64,000 nucleotides of DNA from Rutidosis leptorrhynchoides (GCF_046630445.1 NC_092337.1:190140001-190204000), one strand, 5' to 3'; numbered from the stretch's first letter, positions 12,033 to 28,491 are shown. Program-made: numbers and translations. The notes: generated from the letters alone by a model not told the origin.

Positions 12033-13286
12033 ATGATGCGTGTTACACAAGATTTTCGTCCGAAATCGGATTTTATTGTGAGACTCAATCATCGAGACAA
12101 GAAATGTTCTTGTTACTACAACACTCCTGAAAAATGTGCTTTTATCAAATTTGTAGAAGATACAAAAGCTACAAAACTTGAGTCGATTGCTTTGTTAATG
12201 ACTCCACGAGCACCATCCTCTGTTGAAGAGACTACACACTATGAATTTGGTTGTTCGTGCCACAACAAAAGTGAACGTTCCAATTATATCTTTGCACAAC
12301 ACAAACTTCATGAACAACTTCAAACAGAACTTCAACATATGCGAGAACAAGAAGTTCAAACGACATCTTCAAAGATTTCCAAGGTGCAAGCTCAAATCAC
12401 TAAATTGGAATCTCAAGTTGCATACAGTAAATCAGAATCTGAAAAACTTCAAAAGAAATTGACTACTCTTCAAAGTGACTTAGAGAGTCAAGCCAAGACC
12501 TTCAAAGAAAAAGATGAGAGTAACGCTCACATCATTAAGGATCTTCGTTCACAGGTTGTTGAAAAACTAATACTTTTCAAGGAATGTGAGCTTGATTCAA
12601 AGGTCATCACTCAACTTCGCAAGCAAAATCAAACATTAATGTGTGACTTTGAGAAACGCATCTCTGAGTTACAAAAGGAGTTAGATGTTAAATCAACACC
12701 AATTCCGACACCCAAAATGGTGTCACTAGGAGTGGATAAATCAACGACTACGATTTCGGATTCTCCTCAAACGGTTGAGAAGAAGTTCATTAAGACGAAA
12801 TCCACGCCTCCTACAGTTTCTAAACCCAAGACAACATTTTCCTCAAGCAAAAAGATTTATTCCGGTTATGAAACCAACGTGAATCATCCATTTCTGAAAA
12901 CCACATACGGGGAGAATGGAGAGATTACGGGGTATCGCGATCAATATGGTTGGTTTCCACACAAAAACAAGAAGTCATCCATAGGTCCGAGAAAAACCCC
13001 GCACACCAAAGTTGACCTAGTTTCTAAAACCATAAAGCTTCAGTTTTCGAAACAAGTGTCAATCAAAGCTAGCACCACACCCGATTCCGCAACAACAACA
13101 ACCAAATACTCTGTTCAAGAGTTACTCAAGTTTAAGCCAAGATCTGTGAATATGGCTAAAACTTCATTCCCTTCACTGCCACCAGAACTATTCTCAAAAG
13201 CTAAACTAAATGTCCCGACAAAGTGGAGTGAAGAATCTATAAATGCAATTGATGATACCTACAAATGGTATCTCAAACGACGATGA
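12033..13286 (+). CDS. Coiled-coil protein of the Copia-like element (gag- or env-like, unassigned)
   Basis: Intact ORF of 417 residues from the ATG at 12033; the frame opens slightly earlier, at a GTG at 11997. Counting from 11997, residues 37-50 and 86-89 contain CxC/CxCH clusters. Residues about 101-230 form a strong heptad-like, Lys/Glu/Gln/Leu-rich coiled coil. The C-terminal half is basic, Ser/Thr/Pro-rich and ends in a Trp-containing segment (KWYLKRR). There is no CCHC zinc knuckle, protease, RT or integrase motif. It could be a remodelled gag, since several plant Copia gags carry long coiled coils. It could also be the env-like ORF that Sireviruses place before the 3' LTR. The position, just upstream of a polypurine-tract array, favours the second, but homology is not established. 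Confidence 0.6.
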   Translation: MMRVTQDFRPKSDFIVRLNHRDKKCSCYYNTPEKCAFIKFVEDTKATKLESIALLMTPRAPSSVEETTHYEFGCSCHNKSERSNYIFAQHKLHEQLQTELQHMREQEVQTTSSKISKVQAQITKLESQVAYSKSESEKLQKKLTTLQSDLESQAKTFKEKDESNAHIIKDLRSQVVEKLILFKECELDSKVITQLRKQNQTLMCDFEKRISELQKELDVKSTPIPTPKMVSLGVDKSTTTISDSPQTVEKKFIKTKSTPPTVSKPKTTFSSSKKIYSGYETNVNHPFLKTTYGENGEITGYRDQYGWFPHKNKKSSIGPRKTPHTKVDLVSKTIKLQFSKQVSIKASTTPDSATTTTKYSVQELLKFKPRSVNMAKTSFPSLPPELFSKAKLNVPTKWSEESINAIDDTYKWYLKRR

Positions 13287-13376
13287 TTTAACTTCACTAC
13301 GGTTTCCATATACTTCTGTATGGGACCCGGTCTTCAAAGAGATGTTAAACATCATACCTTGACCGATGTAACTTGT

Positions 13377-13818
13377 CAAGGGGGAGAAAGTGTTCTTACT
13401 TCCAGGGGGAGCACCGGTTATTCTTTCCAGGGGGAGTGAACACATGCTTACCACGATTCCTGACTCTGATACCTTGATTAAGTTTCCGCATTAGTCAAGG
13501 GGGAGCTATGCATGAAGATTTAATGCCGACTATCTTTGCGTAAGCTCTGATACCCTTTCCCTCTCAGATCAAAATATGCTTAAGGGTTAATCACATTTTG
13601 AGGGGGAGATATAAGGGAAAGTACGAGGTCTTCAGCAATTTGCAAATTCAAAGAAGATTCTCAAGAAGTCCTTTGAAGTTCCAAGAATTCAAGAAATTCA
13701 AGATCGTCAACAACGGCAACGTACATAAATCGAAGACTAGACTAGTAGTTTTAGATTATTTGTATGTAATTAGTAAGGTTGCTATATTTTTGCACACAAT
13801 CAATGCAAAGGGGGAGAT
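13377..13818 (+). repeat. Array of polypurine tracts before the 3' LTR
   Basis: AGGGGGAG-type tracts occur near 13380, 13403, 13429, 13499, 13600 and 13809. Only the last abuts the LTR. Repeated tracts at this place are a known trait of Sirevirus Copia elements. Confidence 0.75.
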
Positions 13819-14039
13819 TGTTAGGACCCCGGGAATTGCATAGATTGTGTGCTAAGCCTTGTAATGGTGGGATATAGACGAGGGCTATATATATCCCACA
13901 AGGCAACCTTAGAAGTAAGCACTTCACACAATAGCCAAGCACCTAAAAGAGTTCAAGAGAGTTGTGGAAAAGTCAATCTTGACTAATTGACTTTTCCTCT
14001 CAATATTCATACGATATTCATAGATATTACACCCGAACA
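13819..14039 (+). repeat. 3' LTR of the Copia-like element
   Basis: 221 bp, differing from the 5' LTR by eye only near 13832 (G for A) and 14034 (G for C). It is followed by the target duplication AGCTT. Confidence 0.93.
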
Positions 14040-14044
14040 AGCTT

Positions 14045-15209
14045 TTTAACTTAGTTGCATGCAATCCAATTTAACAAGTTTGATGGACTAGATCTAAACA
14101 AGTAGCATGAATCGAGTAATAGATCATTGGATCAAGTACTAATCAATCCTAAAATCATGTTATTTAATCATTAAGCATGGCAAACAAGTGTATTTAAGCA
14201 AAAAAGATTCGAAACAATTCAAATATTATTACAGAAACTCGACCATACAGATCTGAAAAAGAACTAGGAACTATACGGATAAAGCACACGAAGTCGGCGG
14301 CTTCCTTCCAACCAAACCGGCGGCTTGGATTGACGAGGCCGGCGGCTCCATCTGATTCCCAGATGAAGTTCAGTTTGTGTCCACTTAACCACTATGAACG
14401 TTTAGTTCATAGGAGAAGATGAACAGAAACAATTACATTAAATAAAATAGATTGAACAATAAAATAAAGATAGAATCATACCTTAAAAAGGTAGATGTAA
14501 GAAACTTGAATTAAAAACTTGAATGATTCTTGATTACAATGAATAAATCTAACCTAAGGGTTTAGAGAAAACCCTAAAAAGAAAAACGAACTTAGCAGAA
14601 TTATTGAATTCTGAAAACTGCATATGAAAACTGAGACCAGAGGCCTTTATTTATAATGTTCAGAAACGGTGGTCAAGCCGGCGGCTTCATTGGGAAGCCG
14701 GCGGCTTGCCTTAGGTCAGTGACTCCTTCTGCAAGTTTAACTTAATCCGCAAGCACAAATCTTTTAACCTTCATAAGTAAGTCGGCAGCTTCAGGGAAGG
14801 CCGACGGCTTCAATGATTCGCCAAATCTTTCTGATTTTGTTTCCATTTTTACTTGAACTTGGTCGGCAAGTTTAGAAACCGTGTTCATTAGGCCGGCGGC
14901 TTCAGTGGGAAGTTGGCGGCATCCTTTGCTTTTTACTTGATCAACAAGTTCCTTCAATTTTACAGAGATTCTGGAACATTCTGGCATATTCAGCCCCAGG
15001 CCGGCGGCTTCCTAGTATCCATGCCGGCGGCTTCCTTAGTCTTTCTGCAATTTTCACTGTTTTCGATCCTGTTTGATACATAACTTTGATAAAATCATTA
15101 TAAATACATTTTTCCCCATTTCACTCATTTTAGTGTGTTTTGGGATTAAAATGACTCTAAAATACTCCTCAAAATGTTATCAAAAAACTGTATAATTTAG
15201 GAGTTATCA
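14045..15209 (-). repeat. 3' LTR of element E, right part, with GCCGGCGGCTTC repeats
   Basis: On the minus strand the LTR starts TGATAACTCC at 15209. About eleven copies of GCCGGCGGCTTC or close variants lie at 14293-14350, 14675-14712, 14779-14815, 14891-14930 and 14999-15040. The core GCCGGC is a palindrome. A TATA box (TTATAAATAAAG, minus strand, 14645-14656) lies just downstream of the main cluster. The LTR continues at 9483-10110 and about 1030-1063. Open frames across the repeats are incidental. Confidence 0.7.
14645..14656 (-). promoter_or_regulatory. Probable TATA box of element E LTR
   Basis: Minus-strand TTATAAATAAAG, about 20-60 bp downstream of two GCCGGCGGCTT copies at 14675-14705. 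Confidence 0.55.
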
Positions 15210-15229
15210 AATTCCCCACACTTAAACTT
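15210..15229 (-). other. Polypurine tract of element E
   Basis: The minus strand reads AAGTGTGGGGAATT directly before the LTR start at 15209, typical of Athila/Tat-type elements. Confidence 0.8.
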
Positions 15230-16258
15230 TTGATTGTCCTCAAGTAAACCTTATAAATTATATCATGGTTATTAAAATAAAATTGCAAAGTCAATAATAT
15301 GTCTTAATAAGAAGTTAGTATTTATTATTCGTAAGAACTAGTCTAAACCAGACCAAGGATTACAAGCAGTCCTAATGTTTATTAAGTCAAATTTATACAA
15401 GTTGGTCATCATTGGACTCTTTTGTTTTTTTAACTAGAACTTTTTAAAAGTGTATGGTTCTCATTGGAACTCTTTTCTTTTGTTTTCCTTCATTGGGCTC
15501 TTTTTTATTTTTCATTTCTTTTGCTTCCATGCTTAGCTTTTAGCTTTACATTTGGCAATTTTTCTAAATTGGCCATCATTTGGGACTCTTTTGCTACCTC
15601 AGTTGTCCATGCTTATTATGCCATATGTTAGTGACTATAAGTTTGCACTCGTTTCACAATTTTTGGCTTTTTAAATTCTTATCTTAAACAAGTAATCCGA
15701 TCTCGAAATTGAGAGTAGTTCTATTATTAATATTACGATTAAATTAGTAAAAAGACATAAGTTTGACTAAGAATTTTTTACTTTTGAATAATTTTAAAAT
15801 TGTACCCATTTTTCAACTTTTTCGGGAAAATTTGTAGTATCTTTTAATCTTTTAAGTGATTAATCACTTCCCTCCCCACACATAGATTATGCAATGTCCT
15901 CATTGCATTTATAATAAAAGAATGTAATAAATAAAGGACATAATTGAGAATGAGGGAAAGAGTGATGTTACAGGGAACATAGAATGATTGCAGAGTACTT
16001 TTGCGGACTTCTTTTGAATTGAATATAAATAACTTGACAAAATATTAAATAACGCGAAGTATAACACAAACATAATATATTATTAATAACTTTCATCACT
16101 TAAACAATTCAACATTTAGGAGCTATATTGCTCTTACATTCATAAGTAAACAAGTAAAACAATAAAACACTTAGAAATAGCATAGTCCTAATAAACATAT
16201 ATAGGGATAGGTAGTTTTGATTATAGAGTCGGTTGCGCGACTCATTCTTCTAACGGGA
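15230..16258 (-). other. 3' untranslated region of element E
   Basis: AT-rich, no ORF of note. A further GTGTGGGGA tract on the minus strand at about 15883-15893 resembles the polypurine tract. Degenerate repeats of a TTGGACTCTTTT-like phrase occur on the plus strand at about 15410-15600. Confidence 0.55.
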
Positions 16259-16372
16259 TCACTCCTTAGGCTTATTTTCCCCACACTTGTTCTTCTCATA
16301 CTCATTTAACATCTCAATTTGTTGCAAGAAATTTAAGGTGGTGTCAAGACCCCTACGAAAAGACATTTCAAA
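16259..16372 (-). pseudogene. C-terminal end of element E gag-protease ORF, cut off by a solo LTR
   Basis: The minus strand continues the frame interrupted at 19920: after TCAAA removal it reads about 38 residues and stops at 16259-16261 (ending KCGENKPKE). The codons AAG TGT GGG GAA within it repeat the polypurine-tract sequence. This natural end shows that the E polyprotein stops after the protease, without RT. Confidence 0.6.
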
Positions 16373-19919
<3,547 letters not shown>

Positions 19920-21943
19920 TCAAATGTAACACTTAGCTCATGGATTTGTTTTCTCACTTCGGTGCTAAGCTTATATTGCTCTTTTATAAATTCGGTTACT
20001 ATTCTATCAACAGTAAAGTCATCATCATCCTCTTTATCAATTTTAACCATTTTCACATTAGAACGAGGAACTTTGGATCTTGGGACTAATGGAATAGATT
20101 CAAATATGGCACCATAATGAATAGTTAACGAATTATCAGCATAGTTAATGGTGGCACGAGCAGTAGCTAGAAACGGAGACCCTAGGATTAAAGGAGTTAT
20201 CGGATCTTCTTTCAAGTCCATAACAACAAAATCAATTCTATAGAAAGCATAACCGACGATAACTTCAACTTTTTTAACAATCCCCAATGGTTCATGTAAA
20301 CGACTATCAGCAAAGCACACATTTCCTTTGATTGGTTCCAACGATGGCAATCCTAAACGATTGTAAACAGAGAATGGCATAACATTAATGCTAGAACCAG
20401 TATCAGCTAATCCCATAACAGGAATTGGACCACGAATTAAGCAAGGGATTTGGAATTCCCCTGGATCAGTGCACATAACAACAGGAATTTCAGGTGATGC
20501 ATATGGCTCTACCGGATTAATTGTGAATGAATAAAGAGGGCGGAAACCTTCTTTTCTTCTTTCTTCCAACTGTTTCATAGTATCAGCTAACGAATCATCT
20601 TTATTTTCACACTCCAATTCTTCAGATTTTTCACTACTAACTTCATCATTTTCATCAACCTTTTTATCAACTTCTTCTTCCTTCTCATCAAACAACTCAT
20701 GCATGAAAATTACCTCATCACGATCAAGACCTCGAACTTTAGCATCTTTTGGTTTATCTTCTTCGGTAGCAGTCAACTTCTTAATTTCTTGATTATATTC
20801 TTCCTCTTCCATTTCAAACTCCCATAAGTACCTCAAACTTGGTTCATAAACATCAACCCTATTCACTTATCTAATCACATTCACCTTTTCAAAACGAACT
20901 TCTTCACAAACTTCAGATTCAACAGGAACTGTACCCTCAACAAGTTTGAATAACTTAGCAATATTGCGCTCTAAGTTTTGAATGGACGCTTGATGATTAT
21001 TTTGCACTTGAGAAAGTTGAGCTTTTATGTTATCATTAGCTTCATTTTGATTCTTGATGAAAGTGATGATGCTTTCTTCAAGATTAGACTTGTTGTCTGT
21101 TTGAGCATTAGAAGAATTTGAAATGAAGGGTGCTCTAACAGGAAAGAAACCAGGTGGGTTTTTATTATTAGCAGGATAAGGTGTATTATAATTATTACGG
21201 TAGTTTGGGTTTTCTTGAAATTGATTCACATATGAAACATTCTTAACTTTCTCCATAGTAAGACTAGCAACACAATCTTTAGTAGCATGAGAACCTTGAC
21301 ATTTTTCACAACCTACCTTAGTCATGTGCATTTCTTTGGTAAGCTTTTCAATTTGCCTTCCTAGATTACCCAATTGCAGATTCATAGCTTTAACCATATC
21401 TTCATAATCATAACTAACATATTTTACCGAATGAGAAATATCTAAGTCTTGATGCCATTCATGGGAATGAGCAGCCGACTTATTAATCAATGTTTCAGCT
21501 TCCTCGGCAGTTTTACTCAATGTTTCCTCTAGCAGATGTATCAATCTCTCTTCTTGTAGCAATATCACAACCTTTATAAAAAGTAGTTACCTTTTTAAAC
21601 TTATCCAAACCATGTTGTGGACAACCTTTAAGAATTTGACCAAATCGAACCCAAGCAGAATAAAGAGACTCGTTAATTTTCTGACGAAAATTAGCAATTT
21701 CAGTTTGAAGGGTGACAGTTTTGGATGCAGGAAAGAATCGAGTGAGAAATTTTTCAACAACTTATCCCTACTAGTAATATCTCCTTCAGGTAACGAGTTT
21801 AACCATTCCCTAGCTTCATCTTTTAGTGACCATGGGAAGAGACGAAGATAGATGACATTACTTTTCACATTATTAATGTTAAATAGATTACAAATATCTT
21901 TAAAGTTCCGAATGTGAGCATTAGCATCTGTAACACCGTCCAT
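19920..21943 (-). pseudogene. gag and protease of element E (Ty3/gypsy, no RT)
   Basis: Three minus-strand blocks. 21587-21943 holds the retrotransposon gag domain (core LRLFPWSLKDEAREWLNSLP), lacking its N-terminus. 20867-21568 holds the gag C-terminal part with a CCHC-like knuckle (CEKCQGSHATKDC) and an Asn/Gln-rich tail. 19920-20866 holds an acidic linker, then the retropepsin (ADTGSSINVMPF, D155 of this block) and the LGSPFLATARATI segment. Frameshifts and stops separate the blocks. The last frame runs into the solo LTR and gains about 20 foreign residues before a stop at 19856. The ancestral end is at 16259. Gag-protease without polymerase suggests a non-autonomous element served by a relative. 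Confidence 0.75.
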
Positions 21944-21954
21944 TTTTTTTTTTT

Positions 21955-22792
21955 AAATACACAGCAGAAGCTTTATACATATAATACTTAAGTTTTACAA
22001 TAACACACAATTATTATAATTTATCAGGCGTTACGTTAAACAACTATTGTTATGTTATACAAAAGACATCAGAGTTTGTTCTTCAAACATATCCATCAAT
22101 ACAGCAAGCTCCACCCAAAAACCCTAGCATACAAGTCTACCTGCATGGGAAGAAGTGAGGGGTTAGCACAAGGCTAATTGAATGGTACAGTCCTAATAGG
22201 TATAAGCATATAGCATCAAGCTAGCATATACACAAACAAGGTCTCGATAACAAGAGGATCGGTGGCCTGGCCGGGCCCTTAACTCCAATTGATCAGGCTG
22301 GAGTATACCGATAATTCCAATTACTGTCTCCCTCGCATAATATCCACATGCTGGGGGTGCATCATTCAACTATACTACGCGAATAGTAATTCCTGAACCA
22401 GAAAGACTCATTCCTACCTCTTGCCCAACTTACAAATTTGGCATAGCTACAAAACCATAGCTGCCCCACATGTAAGCCAGTTGCCGCTACAAAACCCGCA
22501 ATCGGTAATATCACTACCAAACTACTAACCCGTAGTCGGCGTCCAGGGTGGCCACAACAAGTCACAGAATATAGCACAATATATCATATACTAAGTATTC
22601 AGGTGAGTAAGCCAAGGTAACAGTAGCATAACCCGCTACTAAATACTTATAAACATTAGGATAGTCCCACTCACCGATACCCGCAAAACTCGGTAGTCTA
22701 ATGTCACCGAGTCTTCTCCTTATCCATATCACCTGAGAACAATACTCACAGGTTAGTAATAGTATTCCAATACTAACAATATCACAATCACA

Positions 22793-22883
<91 letters not shown>

Positions 22884-24384
22884 TAACAATATCGATACAT
22901 GCACGTACATATATAAACACCATATTTACCCAATTCATATACGTGTTACCAAGATACCCATTTATATACATATATATACCTATCACATAAATATATGTAT
23001 ACTCATATATATGTATATATATATACACATATACATACATGTATATTCCTATATATGTATTCTCACACATATATATACATATATTCATATATGTATACTT
23101 TCATACATATATATTAATACACATACATAAATATATTTGCAGCCAATAATTAATCAGACGGGTCACTAACAAAACGAGCACGAGCTAAAGGTAAACAATA
23201 CCTTATAGGTGCACTTAAACATATACACACTTATATTCACACAATAGCACAAAACGGGTCAAAGTCTAAATGGGCGATACAAACCAACATAAGCTTACAC
23301 AAATGGGTCATGGTCCAACCGAGTAACCCAAATCCAAACAAGTAAAATAATCGGTTCAAAGACTAAACAGGCGGTCCGAATAACATAATTTACACAATTA
23401 CAATTCAAACCCGAGTTTAAAACTAACAAACTGGTTACGAGCTAAATAGGCAACCGAGTAACTTAATTTATCATGAACGGTTCGGGTCCAAACAAGTACA
23501 CCAAACGACACAAGAATTGCAACCCGGCAACCACCACCATCCGACAGCAGCGACCGAAGGCCGGCAGCCGCACGCCGATGGCAGCAGCTGCCAGAAACAG
23601 AAGGGAAACAGCGGCAGTAGCCGCAACAGTAAGCAGCAGCAGTAGCCAAAGCTACTGCATCAAAAACGGAAACAGAATAGTAGCAGTGACAGCAAAAACA
23701 ACAGCCCCACCGGCCATGGTGGCAGCGGTCAGAATAGCAGCGACATCAGCTATGGTGTTTCCAAATTTGTTTGTTGCAAATTGATCCAAATTCGAGCTCA
23801 CAATCACGCATACACAAATTATGTATTAATAATCCGACACTAGAACACGATTTTCACAAGATTTGAACAAGAATCAAACCAAATTATCATTTTCTAACAT
23901 ATGAAGAACCCTAGATTAAATAAGAATCAATCATAAAATTTAGGAAGACAAACCTTGTTCTTGTTGTTAGAGATGCATCAAAACCAAATTAGAACTTGTA
24001 ATTTATTATAATCTTCATCGATTCAAAGCTAGGGTTATGGTTAGTGTGGAGGTCGTGAACGATGGGAGAGAAAGGGAAGACAGACAACATAAAATAAATT
24101 AAAACAATGGGTTGCACATCCTTTTAAATGGGTAATTAATCCAATATCCGATAATTCACGGGTATTTAACAGTTTTCAGTTTTCTTTGGTATTCGATTCG
24201 GTAAACCAAACATGGTCTAATTTTAATAAAAAATATATTTCTGCAACCCTTGCCACAAAGTGAAACCACTGGACTAATAATATAATATAATTAATTATTA
24301 AATAATATTTCACTAAAAGCACTTAAAAAGCATTTTAAGGACAAAATGTTCGTTTTAATCTAAGTCCACTTCGAAGTTGTTACA
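21955..24384 (-). repeat. LTR of element V
   Basis: About 2.4 kb. A GC-rich patch with GCAGC/GGCAGC trinucleotide-like repeats occupies about 23520-23730, in sharp contrast to the AT-rich surroundings. A TA microsatellite lies at 22794-22880, followed by irregular TATACATA repeats to about 23140. Short open frames here are incidental. Confidence 0.65.
22794..22880. repeat. (TA)n microsatellite
   Basis: Uninterrupted TA dinucleotides, followed by imperfect TATACATATA sequence to about 23140. Confidence 0.97.
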
Positions 24385-24400
24385 AATCTACCCCCTTAAG
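24385..24400 (-). other. Polypurine tract of element V
   Basis: The minus strand reads CTTAAGGGGGTAGATT just before the LTR start, as in chromoviruses. Confidence 0.8.
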
Positions 24401-26349
24401 GAGATTCTGTCCTCGGAATCTGGTCACGCTCGAACAAAGAAGTTTATCAGATTCTTATAACCACCTATGTTTTCTAAGTCTGAGTTTGAGTCCAATCGGA
24501 AACACCCATTTACTCTAACTTACTTACTCTGCCAAATCACTATCATCGGACCTCCAAACAATATATTTTACAGGCTCACTCACCAATACTAATTGTCAGA
24601 TTTATCTCTTGTCTTTCAAAACCTTACATTATTCCTAACTGAATACAAAGGTAATCAAGTCATATTACTCAACACCGTCCAGAACAAAACATTTATGTAA
24701 AGCCGTTCTACTAACCAATGGTGTACACAAAATTCTGGTTCAAGTTATTAATCAAAGTCTAAATCATGTCACTATGTCACTTAGCACTATCAAATCCAAT
24801 GATTCGTTATCAGATTTAACTTTTAACACCGTTTTCTTTAAATTTCCAAGAAATGACAAATAAAGTCCCATTTATTTCACTAAGTTATGAATTTAAACCC
24901 ACAAAATACATCTCTATTTTATTAAAATTATTCAGACCAGTTGTTTCAGGTTCCAACAATTCACTATCCAATTATCAATTCACAGTCTGTATATAATTTA
25001 TGCCATCTATCTTTCATTCCGTTTCACATATTTCTATGATATCCACCACATTATACTTATTAATCCAACTATGACTCACTTTATTTATTGAATTTCTCAT
25101 TCTACTGGTACAGCATCATTCACTAATCACCTTAGTGTATTAAATTATGTCAATATTTCCTGTGACTTCCAGAATATATCGTTAATACACTAACTACCAC
25201 AATCTTCAGAATTAATAACACATCTCTTTTAACACATAATTTCTAACTATTCGAAATTAAAATCTTTTTATAGCTCGCTACCGAGTCAAGTAATAGTTTT
25301 TTTTTTTCACTAAAACCACGTTACTCTTTTCTGACCCAGAGTAATTTACTCTTAAACAATTATATTAACAGGTTTTGATTTCTATTAACAATGATAAGCA
25401 TTTATCATGATCTGTTGTACTACTTGCGTTTAACACAATGGTTATAATTAGAGGTAGTCCTTCACATCAGTGTTAACCCTAATATAATATTTCAAGTCTT
25501 TATTTACTTATGTACTACTTCATGAATCTATAATCTAGCTTTCAAGGTCATTAACAGAGTACTACCATATATCTCCCGACTTCTCAAGTGTAACCTAATA
25601 CACTTCAAATTTTCAGAAATAATATTATTACTTTTCCTTTTTAATTCATATATAAGTTTAGACTATTCTCAAGTCAACTTATTACAATATTGTTAATTGC
25701 CACTATACTCATTTAGTTACTTAGTCTAGTCCATCTTTCTAATTGTTATCCACGACTTGAAATTACAAAGTCTACTCACACTAAACCCCCTACGTCGAGT
25801 AGGTTGCCTATTCCATCACGATCATCACTTGTCGAATAATCGACTTAATTGTCACTCACATGGTTTCAACATCATTCCACGGCTGTCGGTTTTATTCCTA
25901 CAAGGGGTATAGTTGCCGTCCAAAACACCTAACTACACATGGCATAATATTTCTATTCTAAAGTTGAATGACTTCATCTGAATTATATCCACATTCTAGA
26001 TCTCCTCTTGTTTTCGGGAATGTCCTTACAATTTACTATATCGTAATTGTGTTGGCCAGGCGCAAATTACGTTATCTCAAATCGTACAGTTGTTCCGTAT
26101 AACATAATCTGGAGAAGTCCTATTCCCAATATTATTCTAATGAGAGTTAAGTCTTTTACCACTGTTTCAGAACACCAGCCTTCTTACTTAACGATATTCA
26201 GTAGCGCCCACCGCTAAATAATATGCTAGTCACACATAATTTTTTTTAACACTGTCTAACATTCGACTCTGTCTTCGAGTCACAACACACAGGTTATTAA
26301 TCCCTGCTTAGGTCAAGGGTTTCCCCATTGTCTTACAAGACAACACAGG
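24401..26349 (-). other. Internal remnant of element V, no recognisable genes
   Basis: 1.95 kb with only short open frames on either strand. No RT, integrase or gag motif seen. Either a LARD-like non-coding interior or heavily decayed pol. Confidence 0.5.
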
Positions 26350-28126
26350 TGAGACGACCCGTCATAATCCATAAGGACGAATACAATAACATATGGTTAC
26401 ATTGCGAGGTATTTGACCTCTAAATGATACATTTTACAAACATTGCATTCGTTATTAAAAGACAAACTTTCATTACATCAAAAGTTGAATGGCATGCATA
26501 CCATTTCATAATATATCCAAAATATAAACGACTTTAATAATAATCTTGTTGAACTCAACGACTCGAATGCAACGTCTTTTGAAATATGCCATGAATGACT
26601 CCAAATAATATCTTTAAAATGAGCAAATGCACAGTGGAAGATTTCTTTAATACCTGAGAATAAACATGCTTAAAAGTGTCAACTAAAAGGTTGGTGAGTT
26701 CATTAGTTTATCATAAACATTATTTTCCATCATTTTAATAGACCACAAGATTTCAAATATAAGTAATCATTCACTCGCAAGTGTAAAAATCATTCATACG
26801 AATTTCATACTTTCAAACACCTGGTAACCGACATTAACAAATGCGTATAGAATATCCCCCGCATACAAGTGATTTGCACTTAGTATGCTCACATAATACA
26901 AATAGGCCATCCCTTTTAAAAATGACGGTTGTATACACCTTACAACAGGTCATAGCTTTTAAAGATGGCGGTTGTATACTAAAAGTCGAAATACTAAAGC
27001 AGTTCAAATTCTCTGACTGGGGCTTGTCAAGGCCCATAGATCTATCTTTAGGATTCGCATCAATTAGTGGCAATTATAATAAATACTAATTCTTAGGTTA
27101 CCAGCTAAAAGGGGTGATATCCGGTGTACTCATATCTTGGTGGCAATTATAATAAACACCAATTCAATCGTAGAATGTTTTTATGTACTAGTGTTTATTT
27201 CGTCAAACATTTATAAAATCAGTGCATGTATTCTCAGTCCCAAAAATATATATTGCAAAAGCATTTAAAAAGAGAGCAAATGAAACTCACAATACTGTAT
27301 TTCGTAGCAATTATGTAAATGACGGCACTGAACAAGTGCATGGTTGGCATCGGATTCACGAACCTATATTAAGTATATATATTTATATGTTGGTCAATAT
27401 CTGTCTAACAATTTAGGTCAAGTCGTAATGTATCACAATCCTAATACTCGAGATCGATATGCAAAAGTCAACCAAAGTCAACTTGACCCAAAATGACTTC
27501 CAAAATCTATACATGTTTATTATATAACTTAAATATAGTCGTTTTATATATTTAAATATATTTATTAGATTTTATTAGAGTAAATAATACAATTCATTTA
27601 TTAATAAATAAAAATTTATATTAAAATTTATATATGATAAAAATATACTTTTATATATCTCAAGTAATAAAATTTATACAGTTCACTCAATATCATAAAA
27701 ATATAGTGGTATGTATTATTAATGTAATTATTTTACGTGTGGTAGAAATATCTTTGTATCACATATATATTTGATAAAATAATATTGATAATAATAATAA
27801 TAATAAGTGAAAGTTGTATTATTTGGTAATAATAATAATAATAATTATTATTATTATTCTAATAATAATAATAACAACCATATTTGTATTTACTAATGAT
27901 GATATTATTTATAATAAATTGATAATTTTAATAATAACGATACTTTTTAATATTAACTGTAATAATAATATTTTATATAAAAATAATAATTCTATTCAAA
28001 ATGATAATTAATAATAATAATAATACAAAAATATGATAATAATAATGATATTTTTATAATAACAATGATATTTGTATCAAAAATGATAATTTTAATAAAA
28101 TGATAATTTTATTATTAATGATACTT

Positions 28127-28491
<365 letters not shown>

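Larger units (their letters stand above)
10111..14039 (+). mobile_element. Non-autonomous Copia-like LTR element with a coiled-coil ORF
   Basis: 221-bp LTRs at 10111-10331 and 13819-14039 begin TGTTAGGACCCC and end CAACA/GAACA, differing at two positions by eye. The target duplication AGCTT lies at 10106-10110 and 14040-14044. A Met-type primer site follows at 10334 and a polypurine tract (AAAGGGGGAGA) precedes the right LTR, so it runs plus-strand. TGTTAGG ends and GGGGGAG tracts are usual in Ty1/Copia. The 3.5-kb interior has one long ORF (12033-13286) and no integrase, RT or RNase H motif, so it depends on enzymes supplied in trans. Six GGGGGAG-type tracts between 13377 and 13818 recall Sireviruses, known for repeated polypurine tracts; that link is inference. 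Confidence 0.9.
21955..26349 (-). mobile_element. Element V: 3' LTR, polypurine tract and part of a non-coding interior
   Basis: On the minus strand an LTR starts TGTAACAACTTCGAAG at 24384 and runs down to about 21955, ending in an A-rich run against the E gag fragment. Upstream of it is a polypurine tract (24385-24400). The partner LTR is absent, and the right side is cut by element U at 26350. No target duplication could be identified. Confidence 0.65.

Noticed and set aside
14742..14987. 81-codon minus-strand frame across the GCCGGCGGCTTC repeats
   Set aside because: Short repeat-derived peptide in an LTR; no motif and no conservation evidence.
26834..27089. Overlapping 79-82-codon frames on both strands, repeated at 31480-31735
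   Set aside because: Present in both LTR copies of element U simply because the LTR is duplicated; substitutions between copies are not biased to synonymous sites by eye.
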